Shown here: positions 25,126 to 32,271 of the stretch, one piece after another
How the letters are laid out: the number at the start of each line of letters is the position of its first letter
Position numbering within the stretch: the first letter of the stretch is position 1
Assembly: GCA_002498185.1 (NCBI GenBank)
Contig: DAGO01000079.1
Location: 35,643-67,913 of the forward strand
Length of the DNA stretch: 32,271 nt
From: Euryarchaeota archaeon UBA10
GTDB lineage: Archaea > Thermoplasmatota > Poseidoniia > Poseidoniales > Poseidoniaceae
Direction of reading: 5' to 3'
Position numbers and translations under genes: made by a program
The notes under the pieces: model-generated
Database searches by the model: none
Seen by the model: only the letters and a program-made list of their open reading frames with translations
Told to the model about the DNA's origin: nothing

Positions 25126-26385
25126 ATGGAGAGGTGTTATTTTTTGACGAGAAATATTTTCGATGGTATTCTCAATCAGAAAACTCTGTTCGTGCAAAAA
25201 GAAGTACTGCGCCACACATACCAGCCTGAGACCTTACCACACCGCGACCTTGAAAGAGACCAACTTTCATTCAATCTGGTTGAAGCCTTGAAAGGTCACA
25301 TACCTTCGAACATGATTCTCTATGGAGTGACTGGTGCAGGTAAAACTGCCGTAACTCGCTATGTATGTGACCAACTTCAGAGCAAGGGTGAATCCATTGG
25401 TAGGATGGTTCACCCTGTGATGGTTAATTGTAGACAAATTGACACTCAATACCGAGTCCTATCTCACCTAGGCAATGCGCTTTTAGAGGATTATGAGAGA
25501 GAAGAAATCCCGTTCACAGGTTGGCCTACCGATCGGGTATTCTCTGAAGTGGTAAAGAGAATGAATGCTCGCGGCGGAGTATATGTCCTGGTTTTGGATG
25601 AAATCGACCATTTGGTAAAGAAAGCCGGTGACGACCTTCTGTACAACCTAACAAACTTGAATGCTGAATTGAAAGATGCTCGGGCTTGTGTAATTGGAAT
25701 CTCAAACGATTTGAAGTTCACAGATTTCCTAGACCCCAGAGTTAGAAGTCGTCTTGGCCAACAAGACATAGTATTCAATCCATACAATGCTGAACAGTTG
25801 CAAGATATTTTGCGCTCTAGAGCTGAAGTTGGAATAAATTCTGATGCAATCGGTGCTGGAGTTATCGAATTGTGTGCGGCACTTGCAGCACAGGAACACG
25901 GAGATGCAAGATGTGCTCTTGACTTGCTTCGAGTTTCAACTGAAAAGGCAGAGCAAGAAGGCTTAGACCTAGTAGAGCAAAACCATGTTCGAATAGCACA
26001 GGCTCAAATCGAGTCAGACCAAGTTACTCCTGTAATCCGCACACTACCCACTCAACAAAAATTGGTTCTAGCATCTGTCCTAATCAATGAGAAAAATGGG
26101 CTAAGAAATATGCAAACTGGTGAAGTGTACCATATCTACAAGCAGGCTTGCACAAATGTAGGACAGCAATTCCTCACATCAAGGAGAGTTTCCGGCATCA
26201 TCTCGAATCTCGATATGCTCGGATTAATCACTGCGAAGACAATCTCTAGAGGGAGATATGGCCGAAGCAAGGAAATCAATTCATGCATTCCAACTAACAT
26301 TGACCCTTGCGATGTTATGTCCAAAGCAGAACCTGCTTTGAATGAGGTTTTCTCTGCTAAATATCGCCATCAAACACAGCTTTGA
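25126..26385 (+). CDS. orc1/cdc6: Orc1/Cdc6 replication initiator
   Basis: 419-residue AAA+ initiator that binds origin DNA and recruits the MCM helicase. In order: N-terminal VLRHTYQPETLPHRDLERDQL typical of archaeal Cdc6, Walker A GVTGAGKTAV (about 67-76), Walker B LVLDEIDHL, sensor 1 GISNDLKF, the arginine-finger region DPRVRSRLG, sensor 2 GDARCALDLLR, and a C-terminal winged helix from about residue 300 ending near the stop. Length fits the family. Start choice is open: ATG 25126 has no ribosome site before it, whereas GGAGAGGTG (25128-25136) lies seven bases before an in-frame TTG at 25144, which would give 413 residues. Its left flank is the repeat-bearing AT-rich region. Confidence 0.95.
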   Translation: MERCYFLTRNIFDGILNQKTLFVQKEVLRHTYQPETLPHRDLERDQLSFNLVEALKGHIPSNMILYGVTGAGKTAVTRYVCDQLQSKGESIGRMVHPVMVNCRQIDTQYRVLSHLGNALLEDYEREEIPFTGWPTDRVFSEVVKRMNARGGVYVLVLDEIDHLVKKAGDDLLYNLTNLNAELKDARACVIGISNDLKFTDFLDPRVRSRLGQQDIVFNPYNAEQLQDILRSRAEVGINSDAIGAGVIELCAALAAQEHGDARCALDLLRVSTEKAEQEGLDLVEQNHVRIAQAQIESDQVTPVIRTLPTQQKLVLASVLINEKNGLRNMQTGEVYHIYKQACTNVGQQFLTSRRVSGIISNLDMLGLITAKTISRGRYGRSKEINSCIPTNIDPCDVMSKAEPALNEVFSAKYRHQTQL

Positions 26386-26449
26386 ACTGTGAATTGACTG
26401 TTTGCTGACTTTGGCAAGACTCTTAACCGCGTCTAAGGTCGCCCAGCCC

Positions 26450-26998
26450 ATGAGCGATGACGGAGATAATGCACAGGGCAATCTGGGCACAATTCTGTTA
26501 AATCCATCCAGCACTCTTGCGTCATGGTATTTCTGGCTAGGATTGCTAGGACTAATGCTTGCAGTTCTAAACATAATGGGAATAATTCACCCTACCTATC
26601 GCGTCTCTTGGGGAGGCCTTCTGACATTCGAGTACACCAATGATGCATTCGGTAACAAGGACGGTGCTGCTGCATTCGTAGCAAGTGATGCCATATTCAT
26701 GGCAATTGTTGGAGGAATGACTTTCCTAGGTGCACGAGGACTAATCGGAAACGGCGACCCTGCAGAATGGGCTAAGGGCATTGTAACCAATGATTGGTAC
26801 TACGATTTACTAGATTTTGAGTCTGGTTGGGCACTTATTTTGGGAACATGGTCTGTGCTTGCAAGCATTGTATTCTACTTCTATTGGGGAATCGCGCACA
26901 TGGCGTGGATTGACCCTGGAGTATACTCAATAGCCATCGCACTAATGGGAACTGGTCTTGTTTTGCGAATGCTTTCATCTGTTGAATATGAAGAGTGA
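26450..26998 (+). CDS. Small four-helix membrane protein, unknown function
   Basis: 182 residues from the ATG at 26450. A short soluble N-terminus is followed by four predicted membrane helices: about 24-45 (WYFWLGLLGLMLAVLNIMGII), 80-100 (AIFMAIVGGMTFLGARGLI), 127-150 (WALILGTWSVLASIVFYFYW) and 158-176. I do not recognise the family. Charged loops are few, and a Trp/Asp-rich loop (NDWYYDLLDFESGW) precedes helix 3. The reading frame could extend to 26402, but the extra 16 residues are not hydrophobic and the ATG at 26450 is the natural start. It follows orc1/cdc6 by 64 bases on the same strand and ends one base from the convergent glycosyltransferase stop. Confidence 0.75.
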   Translation: MSDDGDNAQGNLGTILLNPSSTLASWYFWLGLLGLMLAVLNIMGIIHPTYRVSWGGLLTFEYTNDAFGNKDGAAAFVASDAIFMAIVGGMTFLGARGLIGNGDPAEWAKGIVTNDWYYDLLDFESGWALILGTWSVLASIVFYFYWGIAHMAWIDPGVYSIAIALMGTGLVLRMLSSVEYEE

Positions 26999-26999
26999 T

Positions 27000-28016
27000 T
27001 TAGTGTCCATTTCGACCTAACAAAGCATCTAGGTATCCTAACAGGATTCCTTGCCATAGTACAAATGACCATGAAATAAGTACGAATGTGGCGTAGGGTT
27101 TTCTCTTAGGTAAATCGCTTCTGAAAAATGATATTATCCAAAATAATGGTACTATTGAAATCAATAGTACCTCTCGTGAAAGTGAATAATACAAGGATTC
27201 AGGATTGACCTGGTCATAAGAGAGCAGGTTGTTGATGTACTCAAACAATCCAAATCCTCCGAGCATCATCAACGGAATCATCCAAAGAACAATCCAAGAC
27301 GAACCAATGAAATCATGTCTTATTCCCTTGTATCGACGATGTATTCTAACGTGGGCTCTGGCATCTCTCTTTCTCTTATTCAAGAATCTACGCAGGCCTG
27401 TTTCCGGAACGTGATTAACAACCGCCTCTGGCGTGTAGACAATGGTACCTCCTTCCTGAACTAACTTCAGTGAAACCTCCATGTCCTCTGCATGATACCA
27501 CGAAGGGTCAAACCCGCCAATATCCAATAACTTCTCCCTGTGGAACATAGAACATGGACCGTTAGCTAGTTTGGTACGGCGTGGTCGTGAACGGTACTTT
27601 GATTCGATTTCGATAGACCTGATCTTGGAAATTACGTCATCTGAGCGACCGAAAATTGTTCTTCCAGTGACTGCAACTACTTCTTCCCCTCCTCTAGAGT
27701 CTGAGGATTCCAACATTCGCTGTATCCAATCCGCTTCTGGCCTTACATCGATATCAGTAATTGCGAACCATTCACCTTTCGATGCCTCTAATGCAGCCAT
27801 CCTACCCGCCGATAGGCCAAGAGCATCTTGGGTGATGACTGTTACCAAATCATGATTCGACCATTCCTCAGCTTTCTGCTTACCGCCATCAATCGAGCCA
27901 TCATCTACCAGAATAATTTCCAATGGTGAATGGGTTTGGTTAACTAGAGATTCCATACAACCGTCAATCCATTCAACGCCATCTCTGACGCAAACGGCTA
28001 CCGAAACCAGAGTCAA
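27000..28016 (-). CDS. Family 2 glycosyltransferase with C-terminal membrane helices
   Basis: 338-residue GT-A fold transferase. N-terminal VSVAVCVRDGVEWIDGCMESLVNQTH and EIILVDDGSIDGG form the nucleotide-sugar site, ITDIDVRPEADW carries the DxD metal motif, and YHAEDMEVSLKLVQEGG has the ED of the acceptor base region. Two or three helices near the C-terminus (about 240-325) tether it to the membrane. It should add a sugar to a lipid or surface glycan; donor and acceptor are unknown. The only good start is a TTG at 28016, which overlaps the upstream stop in a 4-base TTGA, so it is translationally coupled to the CoA enzyme gene. Confidence 0.9.
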   Translation of the reverse strand: MTLVSVAVCVRDGVEWIDGCMESLVNQTHSPLEIILVDDGSIDGGKQKAEEWSNHDLVTVITQDALGLSAGRMAALEASKGEWFAITDIDVRPEADWIQRMLESSDSRGGEEVVAVTGRTIFGRSDDVISKIRSIEIESKYRSRPRRTKLANGPCSMFHREKLLDIGGFDPSWYHAEDMEVSLKLVQEGGTIVYTPEAVVNHVPETGLRRFLNKRKRDARAHVRIHRRYKGIRHDFIGSSWIVLWMIPLMMLGGFGLFEYINNLLSYDQVNPESLYYSLSREVLLISIVPLFWIISFFRSDLPKRKPYATFVLISWSFVLWQGILLGYLDALLGRNGH

Positions 28017-29002
28017 TCCCTCACCTCAAATCTAGAAAGCAATCCTCTGCATTCTTCCTTGGCGTCCAATGTTGTTATGCGTAAAACAACTCCAGTATTT
28101 GGCTGACCATATACGATATTGGTTCCTAGAGGTGCCAGTAAATGGACGATTATCGGGGCCAAGTCTTCTTCTCCTTCGACTTGAATACAAGTTGTTTGGT
28201 CATTTTGTAGCGCAGACCGAATTGCATCAATTAAGGATGGAGTAATCTGTCCTGCTGGATTATCGGCGTTAAGCAACACATCAAAATCGCTCAAATTGAC
28301 TTTCTCATCTAACTCTACGCGCTTGGTCATCCCGTCGATAATTGCAATATCCGCCACTACACCCATCTCTAGCAATGTTGCTACGCAAACATCTCCAACA
28401 GCAACGATACCACCTGGTGCAATACTTTCCATTGCTGCGGACATCGCAACTTCTGGTGAATCTTCAGGTCCTGTAAACAAATCTCCGCTAGGCTCTTTCA
28501 ACTCCGCATCTAATCCTCGGTGGAAGTGATGTGTTTGATTTGACTGCTCCCCGCTCAACCATTGCTTCCCATCACAATCGATCAAACCTGCTCTGATTCT
28601 AGAACTAGAGATAATTCCACCTACTTCATCTAAGCTGTGCTGTACCTCAATAATTTCTAGAGGCAGTAATCCATTTGCAAGTCGAATTTCATTAATTCTC
28701 TGACAATTTCCCAATGTTTCAGGAGTACAGATGATGCTGTCACAATCTTTGCGACTAGGTGCAGGGCCGTAATTGTCCTCTAGTTCATGGGTTGTGATTC
28801 TTTCATCTGCCCATGCGATAATAGCCTCTCTTCTATCTTCAAAGGATTGTAAAATAGGAGATTTTGCCGCCGACATGGCGTCATTTGTGATCCAAACTTC
28901 GACCAATTCTGCGGAATCCAGTGCCGCATTAAGTAAAGATTTGTGACCTTGGTGAAATCTGTCGAAAGTGCCGCCAACTAAGCAGCGCTCCAACTTCGCC
29001 AT
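28013..29002 (-). CDS. coaD: Fused phosphopantetheine adenylyltransferase and GTP-dependent dephospho-CoA kinase
   Basis: 329-residue fusion of the last two steps of coenzyme A synthesis. Residues about 5-150 are an archaeal PPAT: GGTFDRFHQGHKSLL with the HxGH nucleotidyl motif, and GGIISSSRIRAG at the end. Residues about 180-325 match DUF359, the GTP-dependent dephospho-CoA kinase: GGIVAVGDVCVATLLEMG, IIDGMTKRVEL, NPAGQITPSLIDAI, VEGEEDLAPIIVHLLAPLG and YGQPNTGVVL. In many archaea these are separate proteins. Animals have an analogous fusion (COASY) built with an unrelated kinase. I start at the ATG at 29002; a TTG at 29032 is less likely. The stop overlaps the glycosyltransferase start by 4 bases. 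Confidence 0.9.
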   Translation of the reverse strand: MAKLERCLVGGTFDRFHQGHKSLLNAALDSAELVEVWITNDAMSAAKSPILQSFEDRREAIIAWADERITTHELEDNYGPAPSRKDCDSIICTPETLGNCQRINEIRLANGLLPLEIIEVQHSLDEVGGIISSSRIRAGLIDCDGKQWLSGEQSNQTHHFHRGLDAELKEPSGDLFTGPEDSPEVAMSAAMESIAPGGIVAVGDVCVATLLEMGVVADIAIIDGMTKRVELDEKVNLSDFDVLLNADNPAGQITPSLIDAIRSALQNDQTTCIQVEGEEDLAPIIVHLLAPLGTNIVYGQPNTGVVLRITTLDAKEECRGLLSRFEVRD

Positions 29003-29328
29003 GTGCCTAACTGAGTTTGGATGGCTATTCAATGAATCGCAAGAAAGGTGTGCCCCGACCCGTAACAGCCCCTGTCATTGTCTCCTCGGAGGCTTGACCC
29101 AGGGTCAGGGCGTCTGTGCAGCCGGTTGGTTGTCTCACTCTCACTCTCTCGTCCAGCGAGGACCCATTACCGACCACATAGTCCATCGGTTTGCATCAGA
29201 GGTCATTCCCGAAAGTCACCCTGGTCTTCGTCGATGGCACATGACCGCAATCATTGGTATCACAGTTCATCGGGCAGCACGCCCTCCCTGCGATGTTGCA
29301 TGTGCGGTCGATATGTTCTCGAGACTCA
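29003..29328 (-). ncRNA. GC-rich structured intergenic region, candidate RNA gene
   Basis: 326 bases between two minus-strand genes, markedly more GC-rich than its surroundings and without convincing coding sequence. The minus strand can fold: CATGTGC at 29239-29245 (read on minus) pairs with GCACATG at about 29297-29303, alternatively TGCGGTC with GACCGCA; inside this lie CATCG/CGATG with GGGC/GCCC; ACCGA/TCGGT near 29168-29193; and TGACCC/GGGTCA near 29095-29107. A CCTTTCTT end follows near 29040. I looked for SRP RNA, RNase P RNA, tRNA and C/D-box signatures and could not match any convincingly. It could be an independent ncRNA or a long leader of the CoA enzyme gene; strand is inferred from neighbours. 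Confidence 0.4.
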
Positions 29329-31602
29329 TCATTGTTGAAGCCGTCGGTGTAACTCTATATGGACATCTAAATTGTGTTCGGTTTCAATAGGAATGATTGG
29401 AACCGTTTTCTGGAATAACCAGCACGCAAATGGGTGACTTCTGCCTATTGGAGGATTCATCCCTTGCTCAAATGCAGAAATTCCATCCAAAACATCCAGT
29501 AGTGAATCTTTGCCGATACCCTCTGGCATGTGGTGAACCAATACAAGTTCGTCCGATTTGAGACCTTGATCCCAAAGTATCGCCGGCCATGGTAAATCAA
29601 GCATTGAAAGAGCGGCCCTTCCCATTGAAGATGACAGACATACTGACAACCACGAGGGCGCCTTTAATTTCCACAACGAGTGATGAACGTCTTCCATTAT
29701 TGCCAACATTCCTTCCCGGTCTAAATTCTGATTCTCAAACAGCATCTTGTGGTGCGTACAAGCTTCAACCAACCGAGAAATTTCAGGCTCGTTCCAATTA
29801 TGCCTCAATACATCTCCGGCCCTCAATGGCTGACTCAGCCATAAATCGGTAACATCGGGCATTTCCTCAATCCATTCTCTACTGAGTAAAATCGCAGTCG
29901 CAACCGATGGCTCAGTGATTCGAGTTGAGAGAGTTGCAAAGGGATTAGCCCTTATCCTCTTAATCAGAATGGACAATGCAGAATCGTCCACTGTGGCTAA
30001 ATCTGCTAAATCTGAATTGTCAAATTCGCTCAAATTCGCTAAATCCGCCCACTTAGGGTCGAGTATACCTCCAATTCTTCTCCACCTAGCAGAGTGGTTG
30101 CTCTCTGTAGTTGCTATCCATGATGCCAAGGGATACTGTGTTTCGTGCTTGTCAGCCCAAACGTCGTCCCCACTTTCTAATTGAATTGCAAGCCAGAGCG
30201 CTTCTAACTCGTTTTCAGCGTTTCTAACTGTGACTGATTTGCCACGAACAATCTCTTCAGGCGACTGAGGCGGCGTCCAATCTACAGGCATTTTAGCCTC
30301 GTGTGCAACTGAAATTGGTAACCTCAACCTGCCTTGCATCTCGAGATTGAATTTACCTTGTCCATTTCCTGATGTAAGTTTGAATGGTAAATCCAAGTCA
30401 ACCGATTCTCCGATAATTATTCTGCATCTACTATCGTTGACCAACCTATCAAGGGACTTCACATGACCCCAACGCCAATCGACAACGATAGGCATCTCGC
30501 CTTCTTCTAGAGAGAATAGTAATGCTGCTTCTCCACCACGTTCTGAAATGGAACGTGTGTCGATTAAATCGTTGAATTGTTCAGACCATTTTCTTCCAGG
30601 GAAATCATTCAACACTTTACGGGTTAGAGAATTTGATGAATTAGATTTAATGTCTGAGACTAATTTGCTGAACCTTTCTTCAATTGACATTGGAGATAAT
30701 CTGGGATGATTGAGTTTCAACCAATGTCTGAGAATTGCATAAGGCAAATCAGTCAATGGCAAACCTATCAAGTCACCATCGGCAATGACTAGTGCATTAT
30801 TTCCGATACTATTTGCAATCAATGAGCGATCAATTCTCCTACCTAATTTGGCATGTATCCCGCCTCTGGGAGAGACTAGTGGTCCTGAATTACCTGCGTG
30901 GCCAATCGATACTTCGCCATCTCGCAGGGCTTGAGGCAAATCTGGCCAAAATCCAGACGGTAGTGGAGAAAACCAACTCCCCACGCCTAGCGGCCACGGA
31001 CTGTCCTCATCCAGTAGTCTTGCTCGAACAATTCCGATTACTTTCGGCCTCTCCATCCAAGCGTTCAGTGTCATCGGGCTTGGCTCATTAGGTGCCGTGC
31101 TTTTGCGCATAGTTTCGATATCCCACCATACTGGACCATCGCCTCTCTGAACGGCCCAACGCCAATTGTTAGACTCCCCTCCATTTCCATTGGAATCAAT
31201 GAGAACTCCACTTTCCTCATCCATCGGTCTTTCTGGTAGCCCAAGTAGTGGCCCTGCAGGTCTAGAGGCGTAACCAAGTAGCAGCATCGAGCCTTCTCGG
31301 CCAAGTACAATTCCTGCTGCTCCAGGAGGCGGTGGCCACCTTACCAATTCGTTCAACCTAGCTAATCCGTCCGCTTCTAAACGGTTCAATCCCTTAGAGG
31401 ATAGACGGTATCTCGAACCGCGTAAACTAGCATCATCTCGCACTACGTCGCCCGATTCTCTCAATTGCTTGAGTGCTGCAGATGCGTGAGGTACTCTGAT
31501 AGATAGAGCGTGAGATACCTCTGTGACTGTCCCACCGCCATCAGCTAGCCAATCCAGAACTCTCCTTTGGTATGTAGATCGAATACGATTACTACGCACC
31601 AT
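29329..31602 (-). CDS. Winged-helix DNA-binding protein with large unknown C-terminal region
   Basis: 757 residues from the ATG at 31602 (a TTG at 31611 is the alternative). Residues about 1-75 are a MarR/ArsR-like winged helix: STYQRRVLDWLADGGGTVTEVSHAL, SAALKQLRESGDVVRD and the wing GSRYRLSSKG. The following 680 residues are soluble, Trp- and Leu-rich and unfamiliar. The region about 85-260 contains repeated Trp/Pro turns (RWPPPPGAAGIVLG, WPLGVGSWFSPLPSGFWPDLP); the rest looks helical. I see no nuclease, ATPase or sensor motif I can name. A ligand- or protein-sensing regulator is the simplest reading. A cluster of TTACAT repeats lies 47-80 bases upstream of the start and may be its own operator. 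Confidence 0.8.
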   Translation of the reverse strand: MVRSNRIRSTYQRRVLDWLADGGGTVTEVSHALSIRVPHASAALKQLRESGDVVRDDASLRGSRYRLSSKGLNRLEADGLARLNELVRWPPPPGAAGIVLGREGSMLLLGYASRPAGPLLGLPERPMDEESGVLIDSNGNGGESNNWRWAVQRGDGPVWWDIETMRKSTAPNEPSPMTLNAWMERPKVIGIVRARLLDEDSPWPLGVGSWFSPLPSGFWPDLPQALRDGEVSIGHAGNSGPLVSPRGGIHAKLGRRIDRSLIANSIGNNALVIADGDLIGLPLTDLPYAILRHWLKLNHPRLSPMSIEERFSKLVSDIKSNSSNSLTRKVLNDFPGRKWSEQFNDLIDTRSISERGGEAALLFSLEEGEMPIVVDWRWGHVKSLDRLVNDSRCRIIIGESVDLDLPFKLTSGNGQGKFNLEMQGRLRLPISVAHEAKMPVDWTPPQSPEEIVRGKSVTVRNAENELEALWLAIQLESGDDVWADKHETQYPLASWIATTESNHSARWRRIGGILDPKWADLANLSEFDNSDLADLATVDDSALSILIKRIRANPFATLSTRITEPSVATAILLSREWIEEMPDVTDLWLSQPLRAGDVLRHNWNEPEISRLVEACTHHKMLFENQNLDREGMLAIMEDVHHSLWKLKAPSWLSVCLSSSMGRAALSMLDLPWPAILWDQGLKSDELVLVHHMPEGIGKDSLLDVLDGISAFEQGMNPPIGRSHPFACWLFQKTVPIIPIETEHNLDVHIELHRRLQQ

Positions 31603-31648
31603 TGTCACCAATACTGTCGAAATGCTGGCTCCATATGAATATTCTTAC

Positions 31649-31685
31649 TTACATTACATTATTTTGTTACATATTGTTACATATT
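31649..31685. promoter_or_regulatory. Cluster of four TTACAT direct repeats
   Basis: TTACAT occurs at 31649, 31654, 31667 and 31677. The last two lie in a perfect tandem copy of the 10-mer GTTACATATT (31666-31675 and 31676-31685), one helical turn apart. The cluster sits between the divergent winged-helix genes at 31602 and 31873. Same-face spacing fits cooperative regulator binding; the regulator is inferred. Confidence 0.5.
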
Positions 31686-31791
31686 TCCACTGGAGAATTG
31701 AAAATATACACTCGGTTTAACAATGAAACCACTTTTTTGTGCAAAATCTGCGTTAGTTGATGTAACTTCAAGGCCTTCGGGGGGAGAACGG

Positions 31792-31797
31792 TTATAT
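31792..31797 (+). promoter_or_regulatory. TATA-like box of the 108-residue winged-helix gene
   Basis: TTATAT, preceded by a purine-rich GGGGGGAGAAC that could be a BRE-like element. It would start transcription near 31820, leaving a leader of about 50 bases before the ATG at 31873. Confidence 0.5.
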
Positions 31798-31834
31798 GGG
31801 CTGCTTCGCTCCTCCTGTTTAACGGCCCACCCGA

Positions 31835-31849
31835 GACCGGGAAACGGTC
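31835..31849 (+). promoter_or_regulatory. Leader hairpin before the 108-residue gene
   Basis: GACCG and CGGTC form a perfect 5-bp stem with loop GGAAA, inside the predicted leader and 11 bases before the GAGGAG ribosome site at 31860-31865. It may tune translation; function is inferred. Confidence 0.35.
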
Positions 31850-31872
31850 GGATGACGAAGAGGAGATTGCAT

Positions 31873-32199
31873 ATGAAAACAGTAAGAATACGTGAGAAAA
31901 TCAAGAAGTTCCTGGGTGACCGCCCACGCAACACGGCTGAAATTTTGGAGCACATTAACAGCACCATGAGACACGGCACTACTAGTCAGCAACTCGGAAA
32001 CGTACTCTCCAAAGACAAGGATATTGTCAAAGTAGGATACATCAAGCGCTCCGGCATTCTATCTGGAGGATATGACATCTGCGAATGGGCAACACGAACT
32101 TGGGTTTCAGACAACTGCCCTGATTGGCAAGAAGGACAGCCTCTAATCATTGATGCAGAAGGAAATGTTCAAACCAATGATTTGATCAGACGAAACTGA
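31873..32199 (+). CDS. Small winged-helix protein
   Basis: 108 residues. The N-terminal half, VRIREKIKKFLGDRPRNTAEIL followed by RHGTTSQQLGNVLSKDKDIVKVG, has the helix-turn-helix and wing pattern of small archaeal DNA-binding proteins. The C-terminal half (YDICEWATRTWVSDNCPDW) has two Cys and several Trp and is not recognised. Start is fixed by GAGGAG seven bases before the ATG at 31873; the longer frame from 31723 runs through the promoter and is rejected. It faces away from the 757-residue winged-helix gene across about 270 bases, which hold the TTACAT repeats, a TATA-like box and a leader hairpin. Confidence 0.8.
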   Translation: MKTVRIREKIKKFLGDRPRNTAEILEHINSTMRHGTTSQQLGNVLSKDKDIVKVGYIKRSGILSGGYDICEWATRTWVSDNCPDWQEGQPLIIDAEGNVQTNDLIRRN

Positions 32200-32204
32200 T
32201 TACA

Positions 32205-32271
32205 ATGAATTGGATTCGAACCATGACGGATGCAACCGTCTGCATGTTTTGTGGAGGACTAGTCGTTGGCT
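32205..32271 (+). CDS. Partial small protein with CxxC, runs off the right edge
   Basis: Only 22 codons are visible. The frame opens at an ATG at 32205, or at a second ATG at 32223, 5 bases or more after the previous stop, and contains CMFC, a possible zinc-binding pair, followed by GGLVVG. Too little to name. Same-strand spacing suggests an operon with the 108-residue winged-helix gene. Confidence 0.45.
   Translation, partial: MNWIRTMTDATVCMFCGGLVVG

Noticed and set aside
29103..29123. GTCAGG followed by GCAGCC on the plus strand, recalling SRP RNA helix 8.
   Set aside because: The GNRA loop and the conserved loop bases are absent, and the position would be too close to one end of the region for an SRP RNA.
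28968..29390. Plus-strand open frames of 140 and 86 codons across the GC-rich gap.
   Set aside because: They overlap the ends of two confident minus-strand genes, have no ribosome site, and their Cys/His/Arg/Ser-rich translation looks like non-coding GC-rich sequence.
31684..31697. TCCAGTGGAAA on the minus strand, like the core of an archaeal origin recognition box.
   Set aside because: It lacks the following G-run, is a short self-complementary sequence likely by chance, and lies 5-6 kb from orc1/cdc6 within a gene promoter region.
31809..31865. CTCCTC at 31809 pairing with the GAGGAG ribosome site as a translational switch.
   Set aside because: The predicted transcription start near 31820 lies downstream of CTCCTC, so the pairing arm would probably not be in the RNA.
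31723..31872. Fifty-residue N-terminal extension of the small winged-helix protein.
   Set aside because: It would run through the TATA-like box and leader hairpin; GAGGAG places the start at 31873.
32211..32222. Minus-strand GGTTCGAATCCA, resembling a tRNA T-arm.
   Set aside because: The flanking bases do not complete a 5-bp stem and no acceptor or anticodon arms surround it. The plus strand reads as the start of a coding frame.

Overview
The window looks like a chromosomal segment of an uncultured planktonic euryarchaeon, most plausibly Marine Group II (Poseidoniales); this assignment is my inference from gene content. The archaeal markers are an Orc1/Cdc6 initiator, a divergent TATA-binding-protein relative, a pseudo-GTPase of the SelB/EF-1A type, an archaeal phosphopantetheine adenylyltransferase fused to a GTP-dependent dephospho-CoA kinase (DUF359), a COG1099-type TatD-like hydrolase, and archaeal TATA-like boxes. 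Very long secreted, C-terminally anchored surface proteins and a bacterial-type fatty-acid/polyketide megasynthase fit the same group. I see no rRNA, tRNA, CRISPR array or insertion sequence.

Layout. Positions 1-16484 are one co-directional block on the minus strand, read from right to left: a stand-alone ThiI-like PP-loop protein, a 1936-residue surface protein, an unrecognised 265-residue protein, the TBP-like protein, the TatD-like hydrolase, a 377-residue anchored surface protein, FabI enoyl reductase, and a KS-AT-(dead ACP)-KS-ACP-ACP megasynthase that runs off the left edge. A plus-strand hotdog thioesterase (16579-17040) separates this block from a second minus-strand block (17041-21971): biotin carboxylase, PfkB sugar/nucleoside kinase, SelB-like pseudo-GTPase and an unknown membrane protein. 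From 22131 on, short units alternate in direction: a SLOG-type protein, a CysJ-like FAD/NADPH reductase, an RNase Z-type metallo-hydrolase, an AT-rich repeat-bearing intergenic region (candidate replication origin) next to orc1/cdc6, a small membrane protein, a GT2 glycosyltransferase with the fused CoA enzyme, a GC-rich structured intergenic stretch (candidate ncRNA), a 757-residue winged-helix protein, and a 108-residue winged-helix protein.

How the genes fit together. There is an acyl/CoA theme. Biotin carboxylase could help make malonyl-CoA. The megasynthase AT carries the malonyl-type HAFH motif. FabI would supply enoyl reduction, the thioesterase acts on acyl-CoA, and the fused PPAT/DUF359 enzyme makes the CoA from which ACP arms derive. 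Such a malonyl-based acyl pathway is notable in an archaeon, whose membrane lipids are isoprenoid. The most unusual parts are the megasynthase (Thr at both predicted ACP arm sites and a vestigial ACP between AT and KS2), the TBP relative that has lost most DNA-intercalating phenylalanines, and a set of perfect GC-rich hairpins at gene boundaries on the minus strand, two of which contain the ribosome binding site of the next gene.
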